Below, one piece after another: positions 51,717 through 60,961 of a stretch of 64,000 nucleotides of DNA. The stretch comes from Streptomyces sedi. Lineage in GTDB: Bacteria > Actinomycetota > Actinomycetes > Streptomycetales > Streptomycetaceae. The stretch is from positions 1 through 64,000 of the forward strand of contig NZ_VDGT01000002.1 of the NCBI RefSeq assembly GCF_006335015.1. Reading direction: 5' to 3'. The notes beneath the pieces are model-generated. The model did not search any database. It was not told the DNA's origin and worked only from the letters and a program-made list of their open reading frames with translations. Made by a program: the position numbers and the translations under genes. Position 1 is the first letter of the stretch, and the number at the start of each line of letters is the position of its first letter.

Positions 51717-53876
51717 TCACCCGTTGACGGCGCGTTCCACCCGGACCGCGCAGACCTTGAACTCCGGCATCCGCGACGTCGGGTCGAGCGCCGGGTTGGT
51801 CAGCGTGTTGGCCCGCCCCTCACCCGGCCAGTGGAACGGCATGAAGACCGTGTCCGGCCTGATGTCCGGGCTGATCCTGGCCGGTGCGACCGCCCGGCCG
51901 CGCCGCGAGACCACCGCGAGCCGCTCGCCGTCCGCCACCCCGAGCCGCGCCGCGAGCCGCGGGTGGAGCTGCACGAACGGGCCCGGCGCCGCCTCGTTGA
52001 GCCGCGCCACGCGCCGGGTCTGCGCCCCCGACTGGTACTGCGCCAGCACCCGGCCCGTCGTCAGCAGCAGCGGGTACTCCGCGTCCGGCTCCTCGGCGGC
52101 GGCGCGGTGCAGCACCGGGGCGAACCTGGCCCGCCCGTCCGGGGTGGCGAACCGTTCCAGGAACAGCCGGGGCGTCCCCGGGTGCGGGGCGTCGTCCGGC
52201 GTCTCGGTGCGTGTCTCCGGGCACGGCCAGAAGACGCCGTCCTCCTCCGCGATCCGCCGGTAGGTGATCCCCGAGTAGTCCGCCTTGCCGCCGGCCGAGG
52301 CGCGCCGCAGCTCGTCGAACACCTCGGCCGGGTCGGTCGGGAAGCCCTTCTCCCAGCCCAGCCGCGCCGCCAACCCGTGGAGCACCTCCAGATCCGTCCG
52401 GCAGCCGGGCGGCGGGTCGAGGGCGCGGCGCCGCAGCAGCACCCGGCCCTCCAGGTTGGTCATGGTGCCGGTCTCCTCCGCCCACTGGGCCACCGGCAGC
52501 ACCACGTCCGCCAGCCGCGCGCTCTCCGAGAGCACCACGTCGCAGACGGCCAGGAAGTCCAGCGCCCGCAGCCGTTCCTCCACGTGCGCCGCCCTCGGCG
52601 CGGAGACCACCGGGTTGGAGCCGAGCAGCAGCAGCGCCCGCACCCCGTCGGGGGTGTCCCGGCCGAGGGCGTCCAGCAGCTCGTAGGCGCTGCGCCCGGG
52701 GCCCGGCAGCGTCGAGGGCTCGACGCCCCACACCCCGGCGACGTGCTCCCTGGCCGCCGGGTCGGTCAGCATCCGGTAGCCGGGCAGCTGGTCGGCCTTC
52801 TGCCCGTGCTCCCGCCCGCCCTGCCCGTTGCCCTGCCCGGTCAGGCAGCCGTAGCCGGAGAACGGGCGGCCGGCGCGGCCCGTCGCCAGGCACAGGTTGA
52901 TCCAGGCGCCCACGGTGTCGGTGCCCTTGGCCTGCTGCTCCGGCCCCCTCGCCGTCAGCACCATCGCCTCCCGGGGTGCGCAGAACATCCGCGCCGCCTC
53001 CCTGAGCCGGGGCACCGGCACCCCGGTGACGCGTTCCACCAGCTCGGGCCAGTGCGCCATCGCCCCGGCCCGCGCCTCCTCCCAGCCGCTGGTGCGGGCG
53101 GCGACGAACTCCTCGTCGACCCGGCCCTCGGCGACCACCAGGTGCAGCAGCCCCAGCGCCAGCGCCAGGTCGGTGCCGGGGCGCGGCGCCAGATGCAGGT
53201 CCGCCTGCTCGGCGGTGCGGGTGCGGCGCGGGTCGACGACGATCAACGTGCCGCCGTTCGCCCGCAGTTCGGTGAGGTAGCGCAGCGCGGGGGGCATGGT
53301 GTCGGCCGGGTTGGAGCCGACGAGGATGACGCAGCCGGTGCGCGGGATGTCGGCGAGCGGGAACGGCAGCCCCCGGTCCAGGCCGAACGCCAGGTTGCCG
53401 GCGGCGGCGGCCGAGGACATGCAGAACCGGCCGTTGTAGTCGATCTGCGAGGTGCCCAGCACCAGCCGGGCGAACTTGCCCAGCGCGTACGCCTTCTCGT
53501 TGGTCAGCCCGCCGCCGCCGAAGACGCCGACGGCGTCGGCGCCGTGGGTGCGCCGCGTCCCTGCCAGCCCCTCGGCCACCCGCGCCAGCGCCGTCTCCCA
53601 GTCGGTCGGCACCAGCGCGCCGCTGCCGGGGTCGCGCACCAGCGGCTCCGTCAGCCGCAGCCCGCGCGCCAGCGTCTCGGGCGCGGCGCGGCCCTTGCCG
53701 CACAGCGCGCCCCGGTTGACGGGGAACGCGGCCCGCTCGGCGACGGCGACCCCGCCGGCCGCGCGCGGGTCGGGCACCAGCCGCATCCCGCACTGGAGCG
53801 CGCAGTAGGGGCAGTGGGTGTCGACGGCGCCGCCCGCGTCGTCGGACGGGTGGGCGCGTGGCGTGTCGCGGCTCAT
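51717..53876 (-). CDS. nasA: Assimilatory nitrate reductase, molybdopterin subunit
   Basis: The product is 719 residues from ATG 53876. The N-terminal [4Fe-4S] ligands are Cys22, Cys25, Cys29 and Cys59 (HCPYCALQCGM...GALCGKG). The Mo-bis-MGD domains follow (DYNGRFCMSSAAAAGNLAFG, VGSNPADTMPPALRYL, GYGCLTGQGNGQGGREHGQKADQLPGYR, AEETGTMTNLEGRVLLR) with the C-terminal molybdopterin-binding barrel. There is no C-terminal BFD domain, so electrons must come from a separate reductase. It reduces nitrate to nitrite for NirBD. Upstream, three GTTAC sites 22 bases apart suggest GlnR control. Confidence 0.93.
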   Translation of the reverse strand: MSRDTPRAHPSDDAGGAVDTHCPYCALQCGMRLVPDPRAAGGVAVAERAAFPVNRGALCGKGRAAPETLARGLRLTEPLVRDPGSGALVPTDWETALARVAEGLAGTRRTHGADAVGVFGGGGLTNEKAYALGKFARLVLGTSQIDYNGRFCMSSAAAAGNLAFGLDRGLPFPLADIPRTGCVILVGSNPADTMPPALRYLTELRANGGTLIVVDPRRTRTAEQADLHLAPRPGTDLALALGLLHLVVAEGRVDEEFVAARTSGWEEARAGAMAHWPELVERVTGVPVPRLREAARMFCAPREAMVLTARGPEQQAKGTDTVGAWINLCLATGRAGRPFSGYGCLTGQGNGQGGREHGQKADQLPGYRMLTDPAAREHVAGVWGVEPSTLPGPGRSAYELLDALGRDTPDGVRALLLLGSNPVVSAPRAAHVEERLRALDFLAVCDVVLSESARLADVVLPVAQWAEETGTMTNLEGRVLLRRRALDPPPGCRTDLEVLHGLAARLGWEKGFPTDPAEVFDELRRASAGGKADYSGITYRRIAEEDGVFWPCPETRTETPDDAPHPGTPRLFLERFATPDGRARFAPVLHRAAAEEPDAEYPLLLTTGRVLAQYQSGAQTRRVARLNEAAPGPFVQLHPRLAARLGVADGERLAVVSRRGRAVAPARISPDIRPDTVFMPFHWPGEGRANTLTNPALDPTSRMPEFKVCAVRVERAVNG

Positions 53877-53898
53877 GCGGCCATCGTCGTCCGGACGT

Positions 53899-53947
53899 GT
53901 TACGGAAGCCAACGCGGCCCGTTACGTGGCCCGTTGCCGCGCGTTAC
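53899..53947. promoter_or_regulatory. Three GTTAC/GTAAC half-sites 22 bases apart, GlnR-like
   Basis: GTTAC occurs at 53899-53903, 53921-53925 and 53943-53947 (GTAAC on the minus strand). GlnR half-sites recur every 11 bases, so every second position is filled here. The array lies 22 bases before nasA and is shared with the divergent CbiX gene. Confidence 0.65.
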
Positions 53948-54058
53948 CCGCCGGATGCGTTCCGCTCAGCGCGCGCCTCCGGCGGCGGTGAGGAACGGCG
54001 CTCGGGGTCGTGACGCCGGCGCAACACGGTGGCAATCCGCCGGGCGCAGGCTTGGCAC

Positions 54059-54787
54059 ATGAACGACCGCCGCCCGCCCACCCTCGTCGCCGTCGCCCAC
54101 GGTTCGCCCGACCCGAGGGCCGAGCCCGCCGTCCGCGCCCTGCTGCGGCTGGTCGGCGCGATGCGGCCCGGGGTGCGGGTGGCCGTGGGGTACCTGGAGA
54201 ACGACCGGCCCACGCTGGAGGGGACCCTGGCCGGGCTCGGCGGCTCGGCGGTGCTGGTGCCGCTGCTCTTCAGCCGCGGCTACCACGTGAAGCAGGAGAT
54301 ACCGGGTGCGCTGGCCGCCGTCGACGACCGGTTGCGGGTCACCGTCGCCGGCTCGCTCGGCCCCCATCCGCTGCTCGCCGAGGCGCTCCACGGCCGGCTG
54401 GTCGACGCCGGCTACCGCGGCGGCCCCGTGGTGCTGGCCGCCGCCGGCTCCCGTGACCCGGAGTCGGCGGCCGGCACCGGATACACCGCCGCGATGCTCG
54501 CCACCCGGCTCGGCGGCGTGCCCGTCGTGCCGGCCTACGCCTCCGCCGACTCCCCGACGGTCGCCGAGGCCGTCGAGGCGCTGCGCGCCAGCGGCCACCG
54601 CGAGGTCGCCGTCGCCTCCTGCTTCGTGGCGCCCGGACGGTTCGCCGAACGCTGCGCCGCCGAGGCGCCCGGCGTGGCCGCCGCGCCGCTGGGCAACCAC
54701 CCCGCGCTGGCCCGGCTGGTGCTGCACCGCTACGACCAGGCGCGCCGCCACTGGCAGGCGCCCGCGCTCGCCGCCACGGCCGGCTGA
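54059..54787 (+). CDS. Sirohydrochlorin chelatase (CbiX/SirB-type)
   Basis: The product is 242 residues. LVAVAHGSPDPRAEPAVR holds the catalytic His of the first half. VLVPLLFSRGYHVKQEIPG holds the second His. The C-terminal half repeats the fold (VVLAAAGSRDPESAAGTGYTAAML). It inserts Fe2+ or Co2+ into sirohydrochlorin; here, beside nasA and with NirB in the window, siroheme for nitrite reductase is the likely product. Confidence 0.9.
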   Translation: MNDRRPPTLVAVAHGSPDPRAEPAVRALLRLVGAMRPGVRVAVGYLENDRPTLEGTLAGLGGSAVLVPLLFSRGYHVKQEIPGALAAVDDRLRVTVAGSLGPHPLLAEALHGRLVDAGYRGGPVVLAAAGSRDPESAAGTGYTAAMLATRLGGVPVVPAYASADSPTVAEAVEALRASGHREVAVASCFVAPGRFAERCAAEAPGVAAAPLGNHPALARLVLHRYDQARRHWQAPALAATAG

Positions 54788-54820
54788 GCCACGCGCCGGC
54801 CGGCGCGTTACGGTCAAGGA

Positions 54821-56125
54821 ATGGTCGAGTACGTCGAGTACAGGGACGTCGAGGGCGGCTACGAGCCGCACGCCGCCGAGCGGTTCGACGCCGAGCCGGA
54901 CAAGCGCCCCGGCCGCACCGCCTTCCAACGGGACCGCGCCCGCGTGCAGCACTCCTCAGCGCTGCGCAGGCTCGCAGGCAAGACGCAGGTCGTCACGCTC
55001 GACGAGGCCGCGGCGCACCAGGACTGGGACGCGGCGCCCCGCACCCGGCTGACGCACTCCCTGGAGTGCGCGCAGATCGGGCGCGACCTCGGCGCCGCCT
55101 TCGGCTGCGACACCGACGTGGTGGAGGCCGCCTGCCTGGCGCACGACCTGGGCCACCCGCCGTTCGGCCACAACGGGGAGCGGGTGCTGGACCGGGTCGC
55201 CGCCGAGGCCGGCGGGTTCGAGGGCAACGCGCAGTCCCTGCGGCTGCTGACCCGGCTGGAGCCCAAGCGGCTGACGGAACCCGACGGCGGGGGCGCGCCC
55301 CGTTCGTTCGGGCTCAACCTCACCCGCGCCACCCTGGACGCGGCCACCAAGTACCCCTGGCCGCGCGGCGGTCACCCCTCCGACCCCGGCTCGCCCAAGT
55401 ACGGGGTCTACGACGACGACCTGCCGGTCTTCGGCTGGCTGCGCCGGGGCGCGCCCGAGGACAGGCGGTGCTTCGAGGCGCAGGTGATGGACTGGGCGGA
55501 CGACGTGGCGTACTCCGTCCACGACGTGGAGGACGGGCTGCACGCCGGCCATCTCGACCCGGCCGCGCTGACCGCGGCCCCGGAGCGCGCCGCGGTCTTC
55601 GAGGTGGCCGCCCGCCGCTACGCGCCGCCGGGGGTGACGGGGGAGGAGCTGGCCGAGGCGCTGGACAGGCTGCTGCTCCAGGAGTGGTGGCCGCACGGCT
55701 ACGACGGGGGCGCGCTCGCCCAGGCCCGGTTGAAGGACGCGACCAGCCAGCTGATCGGCCGGTTCTGCCTGGCCGCCGAGCACGCCACGAGGGAGGCGTT
55801 CGGCACCGGCGCGCTGCGCCGCTACGGGGCGGACGTCGTGGTGCCGCGCGCCACCCGGCTGGAGTGCGCGGTGCTCAAGGCGGTGGCCGACGTCCACGTG
55901 ATGCAGCGGCCGGAGCACTCCCAGGCGCGCGGCGAACAGCGCGAGCTGCTGGAGGAGTTGTGCGACGCGCTGCTCCGGCGCGCGCCCGAGGGGCTCGACC
56001 CGCAGTACCGGGCGCTGCACGCGGCGGTTGAGGACGAACGGGCCGCGCTGCGGGTGGTCGTCGACCAGGTCGCCGCCCTCACCGACGCGGCGGCCCGCGC
56101 GCGCCACGCACGACTGCGCCGCTGA
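54821..56125 (+). CDS. dgt: Deoxyguanosinetriphosphate triphosphohydrolase-like protein
   Basis: The product is 434 residues. The HD metal-binding motif is in [17 protein letters not shown] and [17 protein letters not shown]; later [19 protein letters not shown] provides the last Asp. [23 protein letters not shown] is the conserved N-terminal family motif. It hydrolyses dNTPs to nucleosides and triphosphate. The order dgt, then dnaG and a sigma factor nearby, is conserved in Streptomyces. Confidence 0.95.
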   Translation: MVEYVEYRDVEGGYEPHAAERFDAEPDKRPGRTAFQRDRARVQHSSALRRLAGKTQVVTLDEAAAHQDWDAAPRTRLTHSLECAQIGRDLGAAFGCDTDVVEAACLAHDLGHPPFGHNGERVLDRVAAEAGGFEGNAQSLRLLTRLEPKRLTEPDGGGAPRSFGLNLTRATLDAATKYPWPRGGHPSDPGSPKYGVYDDDLPVFGWLRRGAPEDRRCFEAQVMDWADDVAYSVHDVEDGLHAGHLDPAALTAAPERAAVFEVAARRYAPPGVTGEELAEALDRLLLQEWWPHGYDGGALAQARLKDATSQLIGRFCLAAEHATREAFGTGALRRYGADVVVPRATRLECAVLKAVADVHVMQRPEHSQARGEQRELLEELCDALLRRAPEGLDPQYRALHAAVEDERAALRVVVDQVAALTDAAARARHARLRR

Positions 56126-56267
56126 CCGCCCCCTTCCGGTGTCGCCCGAGGTGGGGCAGGCTCCATGGGGGTGAACGGGCGGGAAACACCCCGTGCGCAC
56201 GGGGCACGCGCAGGCCGTGCGCGCGCGGGGGGCACCGCCGGACAAGGCCGGTCTGGGAGGCAGGCGC

Positions 56268-57563
56268 GTGGACGGGACACAGACGTATCTGATCATCGGC
56301 GGTGGGCTCGCGGGCGCCAAGGCGGCGGAGTCCCTGCGCGCCGAGGGCTTCGGCGGGCGGGTGATACTGCTGGGCGACGAACACGAACAGCCCTACGAGC
56401 GGCCCCCGTTGTCCAAGGACTACCTGGCGGGGCGCGCCGACCGCGGCAGCGTCTTCGTCCACCCGGCCGGCTGGTACGCCGCGCACCGGGTCGAACTCCA
56501 CCTGGGGCAGCCGGCGGTCGCGATCGACCGGCACCGCCGCGAGGTCCGCCTGGGCGACGGCACCCGGCTGCCCTACGACCGGCTGCTGCTGACCACGGGC
56601 GCCGAACCGCGCCGGCTCGGCATCCCCGGCACCGAACTGGCCGGCGTGCACCACCTGCGGCGGCTGGCCCACGCCGACCATCTGCGGGGCGCGCTCACCG
56701 CCCCCGGCCGCGAGGGCGACCCGCTGGTGATCGCGGGCGCCGGTTGGATCGGCCTCGAAGTGGCGGCGGCGGCACGGACGCTGGGCGTTCCCGTGGTGGT
56801 GGTCGAGCCGGAGCCGACGCCGCTGCACCGGGTGCTGGGGCCCGAACTGGGCGAGGTGCTGGCCGGGGTGCACGCCGAGCGCGGCGTCACGTTCCTCTTC
56901 GTTGACCGGCTCGCGGCGATCGAGGGCCGCGACGGCATCGTCTCCGGCGTGCGCACCGAGGGCGGCGCGCGGCTGCCGGCGCGCGCCGTGCTGGCGGCGA
57001 TCGGCGCCGCGCCGCGCACCGCGCTGGCGGCCTCGGCCGGCCTCGAACTGGCGGACGAGGGTGTCGGCGGCATCGCCGTCGACGCGGCGCTGCGCACCAG
57101 CGACCCGCGGATCTTCGCGGCCGGCGACGTCGCCGCGCAGGAGCTGGGCAGCGGCAGCGACCGGCGCCGCGTCGAGCACTGGGCCAACGCGCTGCACGCG
57201 GGCCCCGCGGCGGCCCGCGCGATGCTCGGCCGTGACGTGGTCTTCGACCGGGTGCCGTACTTCTTCTCCGACCAGTACGACCTGGGCATCGAGTACTCCG
57301 GCTGGGCGCCGGCCGGCGACTACGACCGGGTGGTGTGGCGCGGCGACCCCGAACGGCGGGAGGCGGTCGCGTTCTGGCTGCGCGGCGGCCGGGTGCTGGC
57401 CGGGCTCTCGATGAACGTGTGGGACGTCACCGAGGCGGTGCAACGGCTGGTGCGCTCCGGCCGCGAGGTCGACCCGGCGGCGCTGGCCGACCCGGACGTG
57501 CCGCTGGCCGCACTGGCCGACGGCGAGCCGGTCGGGGAGGCGAGATCGGGGCAGGGGGGTTAG
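56268..57563 (+). CDS. FAD-dependent ferredoxin-type reductase
   Basis: The product is 431 residues from GTG 56268, with GGGAGG seven bases upstream. LIIGGGLAGAKAAESLRAEG is the FAD site. VIAGAGWIGLEVAAAARTLG is the NAD(P)H site. IFAAGDVAAQEL closes the FAD pocket. The C-terminal Reductase_C domain is present (VWRGDPERREAVAFWLRGGRVLAGLSMNVWDV). It reduces a ferredoxin or rubredoxin, usually for a P450 or dioxygenase; no such partner is adjacent. Confidence 0.92.
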   Translation: MDGTQTYLIIGGGLAGAKAAESLRAEGFGGRVILLGDEHEQPYERPPLSKDYLAGRADRGSVFVHPAGWYAAHRVELHLGQPAVAIDRHRREVRLGDGTRLPYDRLLLTTGAEPRRLGIPGTELAGVHHLRRLAHADHLRGALTAPGREGDPLVIAGAGWIGLEVAAAARTLGVPVVVVEPEPTPLHRVLGPELGEVLAGVHAERGVTFLFVDRLAAIEGRDGIVSGVRTEGGARLPARAVLAAIGAAPRTALAASAGLELADEGVGGIAVDAALRTSDPRIFAAGDVAAQELGSGSDRRRVEHWANALHAGPAAARAMLGRDVVFDRVPYFFSDQYDLGIEYSGWAPAGDYDRVVWRGDPERREAVAFWLRGGRVLAGLSMNVWDVTEAVQRLVRSGREVDPAALADPDVPLAALADGEPVGEARSGQGG

Positions 57564-57623
57564 AAAGGGGGCAGGGCGCCCCCCTCGGGCCCCGACGTCC
57601 GAAGCGCCCGGCCGGGAGGTGCG

Positions 57624-58622
57624 GTGCCCACCGAGAACCCCTCGCGGGGTACCGTCACCCGGCTGGTGGAGGCCGCGACGGCGGCGCCCTCCCTGCACAA
57701 CGCGCAGCCGTGGCGCTTCCGCTACGCCGCCGACGGCGGGGTGTTGGAGCTGCGCGCCGCCATGGACCGTTGCCTGCCGCACTCCGACCCGCACGGGCGC
57801 GCGCTGCACATGGGCTGCGGCGCCGCGCTGCTCAACCTGCGGGCCGCGGCGGCCGAAGCCGGCTGGCGCACCGCGTTCCGCGTGCTGCCCGACCACTACG
57901 ACCCGCGGCTGCTGGCCGCGGTGCGGCTGCGCCGCGTCCCCGAGGACGCGCCGCCGGGCGACCCCGACGGCGCGGCCGAGGCGGCGGCCCTCGCCGAACT
58001 GGCCGCACAGATCCCCCGCCGCCACACCAACCGCCGCCCCTACACGGCCGAACGGGTGCCCGACCCGGTGCGGGCGCTGCTGCGCGCGGCGGCCGAACGG
58101 GAGGGCGGACAGCTGCTGTTCGCCTCGCCCTGGCACGCCACGGCGGTGCTGCGGCTGGCCGTGGACGCGGAGGGGCGCGACTTCCACGACCCGGGGCGGC
58201 TGACGGAGCTGGCCCAGTGGACCGACGTCGACGAACGGCCCACCGCCGCGACCGGCGACCCCGGCCACCGCCCGGCCCCCGTCCACGACTTCGCCGGCCG
58301 GCTGGCCCCCACGGAACGGATGCCGGGCGCGGGGGACGGCCCCCCGCCGCAGCTGGCGCTGCTCTCCACGGTGGAGGACCGGCCGGCCGACTGGGTGCGC
58401 GCCGGGCAGGCGCTGGAACGGGCGCTGCTGGTCGCCACGGCGCACGGGCTCTCGGCCGCGGTCAGCTCCGGGTCGCTGGCCTGGACGGAGCTGGGCTGGA
58501 CGGTCAACGACCCCCTCCTCCCCGCCGGCCAGGTCCACGCCGTCCTCCGTCTCGGCTACGCCACGGAGACCCCCGCCTCCCCGCCCCGCCTCCCCCTCCA
58601 CCAGCTCCTCGACCTCCGCTGA
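57624..58622 (+). CDS. Acg family FMN-binding nitroreductase-like protein
   Basis: The product is 332 residues, GTG at 57624 with GGGAGGT close upstream. The N-terminal APSLHNAQPWRF and the internal RRHTNRRPYTAERVPDP are the signatures of the Acg/nitroreductase family known from the mycobacterial dormancy regulon. The family lacks one of the usual FMN-binding lids. It may bind flavin for redox homeostasis or sequester it. It is separated by 60 bases from the reductase gene and could be co-transcribed. Confidence 0.88.
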   Translation: MPTENPSRGTVTRLVEAATAAPSLHNAQPWRFRYAADGGVLELRAAMDRCLPHSDPHGRALHMGCGAALLNLRAAAAEAGWRTAFRVLPDHYDPRLLAAVRLRRVPEDAPPGDPDGAAEAAALAELAAQIPRRHTNRRPYTAERVPDPVRALLRAAAEREGGQLLFASPWHATAVLRLAVDAEGRDFHDPGRLTELAQWTDVDERPTAATGDPGHRPAPVHDFAGRLAPTERMPGAGDGPPPQLALLSTVEDRPADWVRAGQALERALLVATAHGLSAAVSSGSLAWTELGWTVNDPLLPAGQVHAVLRLGYATETPASPPRLPLHQLLDLR

Positions 58623-58659
58623 CGCGCTGCCGCTGGGCTTTCGGGGTTCTTTGCGCCCT

Positions 58660-59018
58660 CACCCCGGTGGCTGGTTGCTCGCGCCGTTCCCCGCGCCCCT
58701 TCACCCCCGGTGGGCGGCTTGCGCGCATGCTGGGTGGCGGGGGTTGGTCGACTACTCACGTGCGTGGCTTGGATGGGTGGTCGTCCTCGGCCCGGTGGGT
58801 GGTTGCTCGCGCAGTTCCCCGCGCCCCTGGGTTGGGGCTGGCGTGGTGGGTTGGGTGCGGGTTCACGCTCGGCAGGTGACGGCCTGTTTGGGGGCGCGGG
58901 GAACTGCGCGGTGCATGTGTGGCGGGGGTTGGTCGACTACGGAGCTTGCTGGTCCGGGTGGGTTGTCGTCCGCGCCCCGGTGGCTGGTTGCTCGCGCCGT
59001 TCCCCGCGCCGCCGGCCG
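58660..59018. repeat. Dispersed stem-loop repeat, locus F
   Basis: A long-loop unit has arms 58809-58827 and 58891-58909. To its left a variant left arm (GCGCCGTTCCCCGCGCCCC, 58681-58699) is followed by the short-loop sequence, but its right arm is truncated. To the right another variant left arm lies near 58994. The locus ends at the stop codon of the pyruvate oxidase gene (59019). The repeats fill the whole interval between convergent genes. Confidence 0.88.
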
Positions 59019-60767
59019 TCAGGGACGGGGAACGTTGCGCAGGTTGGAGCGGGCCAGTTGGGCCATGCGGCCCACGCCGCCGTCGAGGACCATCTTGCCG
59101 GCGGAGAGCGCGAAGCCCGTCACCATCTCGGCCTTGATCTTCGGCGGGATGGACAGCGCGTTCGGGTCGGTCACGATGTCGACCAGCGCCGGCCCCTTGT
59201 GGCGCAGCGCGCCACGCAGCGCCTTGCGCAGTTCCTTGGGCTTCTCCACGCGCGTCGCGTGCACCCCGACCGCCTCCGCCAGCGCCGCGAAGTCCGGGTT
59301 GCGGTAGCCGGTGCCGAACGCCGGCAGGCCGCCGACCATCATCTCCAGTTCGACCATCCCCAGCGAGGAGTTGTTGAAGAGGATCACCTTCACCGGCAGG
59401 TCGTACTGGACGAGCGTCAGGAAGTCGCCCATCAGCATCGTGAACCCGCCGTCGCCCGACATCGAGACGACCTGTCGCCCCCGGTCCAGAAACTGTGCCC
59501 CGATGGCCTGCGGCAGCGCGTTGGCCATCGATCCGTGCCGGAAGGAGCCGATGACCCGGCGCTTGCCGTTGGGCGTGAGATAGCGCGCCGCCCACACGTT
59601 GCACATCCCGGTGTCCACCGTGAAGACCGCGTCGTCGGCCGCCTCCTCGTCCAGCACGTAGGCCGCGTACTCGGGGTGGATCGGCGTGTGCCGTTCGACC
59701 TTGCGGGTGTAGGCGTGGACCTTGCCCTCCAGCGCCTCCACGTGCTTCTTCAACATCCGGTCCAGGAAGCGGCGGTTGTTCTTCTCCTTGACCCTGGGTG
59801 TCAGACAGCGCAGCGTCTCGCCGACGTCGCCCCAGACGCCGAGGTCCAGCTTGGAGCGGCGCCCGAGGTGTTCGGCGCGCACGTCGACCTGGACGATCCG
59901 CACGTCGTCGGGGAGGAAGGCGTTGTAGGGGAAGTCGGTGCCCAGCAGCATCAGCAGGTCGCACTCGTGGGTCGCCTCGTACGCCGCGCCGTAGCCCAGC
60001 AGCCCGCTCATCCCCACGTCGAACGGGTTGTCGTACTGGATGAACTCCTTACCGCGCAGCGCGTGCCCCACCGGTGCCTTGACCCGTTGGGCGAACTCCA
60101 TCACCTCGTCGTGCGAGCCGGCGACCCCGCCGCCGCAGAAGAGGGTGATCCGCCGCGCCTGGTCGACCATCTCCGCGAGCTGGGCGATCTGCGACTCCGA
60201 GGGCCGGACCGTGGGCCGCGCGGTGACCAGCGCGTGCTCCTCGGCCTGCTCCGGCACCTGCTGGGCCGCGATGTCGCCCGGAAGCGCCACGACGCTGACG
60301 CCGCCCCTGCCGATCGCGTGCTGGATCGCGGTCTGGAGCACGCGGGGCATCTGCTGGCGGTTGGAGATCAGCTCGCAGTAGTGGCTGCACTCCACGAAGA
60401 GCCGCTCGGGATGGGTCTCCTGGAAGTAGCTGGTGCCGATCTCGGCGCTCGGGATGTGCGAGGCCAGCGCGAGGACCGGGGCCATCGAACGGTGCGCGTC
60501 GTAGAGGCCGTTGATCAGGTGCAGGTTGCCGGGGCCGCAGGAGCCGGCGCAGGCCGCGAGCACGCCGGTGAGCTGCGCCTCGGCGCCGGCCGCGAACGCG
60601 GCGGTCTCCTCGTGGCGCACCTGGACCCAGTCGATGTTCTTGGTCCTGCGCACCGCGTCGACCACGGGGTTGAGGCTGTCGCCCACCACCCCGTACAGCC
60701 GTCTCACGCCGGACCGCACCAGCGTCTCCACCAGCTGCTCCGCCACCGTCTGCTTGGCCATGGCCAC
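59019..60767 (-). CDS. poxB: Pyruvate dehydrogenase (quinone)/pyruvate oxidase family
   Basis: The product is 582 residues from GTG 60767; ATG 60761 is an alternative. It has a TPP enzyme fold: an N-terminal domain with the catalytic Glu in VRHEETAAFAAGAEAQLTG and LAACAGSCGPGNLHLINGLYDA, a central FAD-type domain, and a C-terminal TPP-binding motif GDGGFTMLMGDFLTLVQYDLPVKVILFNN. It converts pyruvate to acetate and CO2, passing electrons to quinone. The C-terminal membrane-binding region of E. coli PoxB is weakly conserved. It parallels phosphoketolase in making C2 units. Confidence 0.92.
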   Translation of the reverse strand: MAMAKQTVAEQLVETLVRSGVRRLYGVVGDSLNPVVDAVRRTKNIDWVQVRHEETAAFAAGAEAQLTGVLAACAGSCGPGNLHLINGLYDAHRSMAPVLALASHIPSAEIGTSYFQETHPERLFVECSHYCELISNRQQMPRVLQTAIQHAIGRGGVSVVALPGDIAAQQVPEQAEEHALVTARPTVRPSESQIAQLAEMVDQARRITLFCGGGVAGSHDEVMEFAQRVKAPVGHALRGKEFIQYDNPFDVGMSGLLGYGAAYEATHECDLLMLLGTDFPYNAFLPDDVRIVQVDVRAEHLGRRSKLDLGVWGDVGETLRCLTPRVKEKNNRRFLDRMLKKHVEALEGKVHAYTRKVERHTPIHPEYAAYVLDEEAADDAVFTVDTGMCNVWAARYLTPNGKRRVIGSFRHGSMANALPQAIGAQFLDRGRQVVSMSGDGGFTMLMGDFLTLVQYDLPVKVILFNNSSLGMVELEMMVGGLPAFGTGYRNPDFAALAEAVGVHATRVEKPKELRKALRGALRHKGPALVDIVTDPNALSIPPKIKAEMVTGFALSAGKMVLDGGVGRMAQLARSNLRNVPRP

Positions 60768-60961
60768 CGACCACCTCTCGGACGTTCCTGCCGACCCCCG
60801 GGTAACTTATCCCGTAATGCCCGTAACACCCGTCTCATCCCTGTCCCGTCCGGTCGCCCCGGGATCATCCGGGTGAAGGAGGAGGAGGTGAGGGAGGAGG
60901 GAGGGGCCGCCGGGTCCCGGCCCCGGGGCCGGCTGTCGGTGGGCGGCCGTAGACTGCGAGC

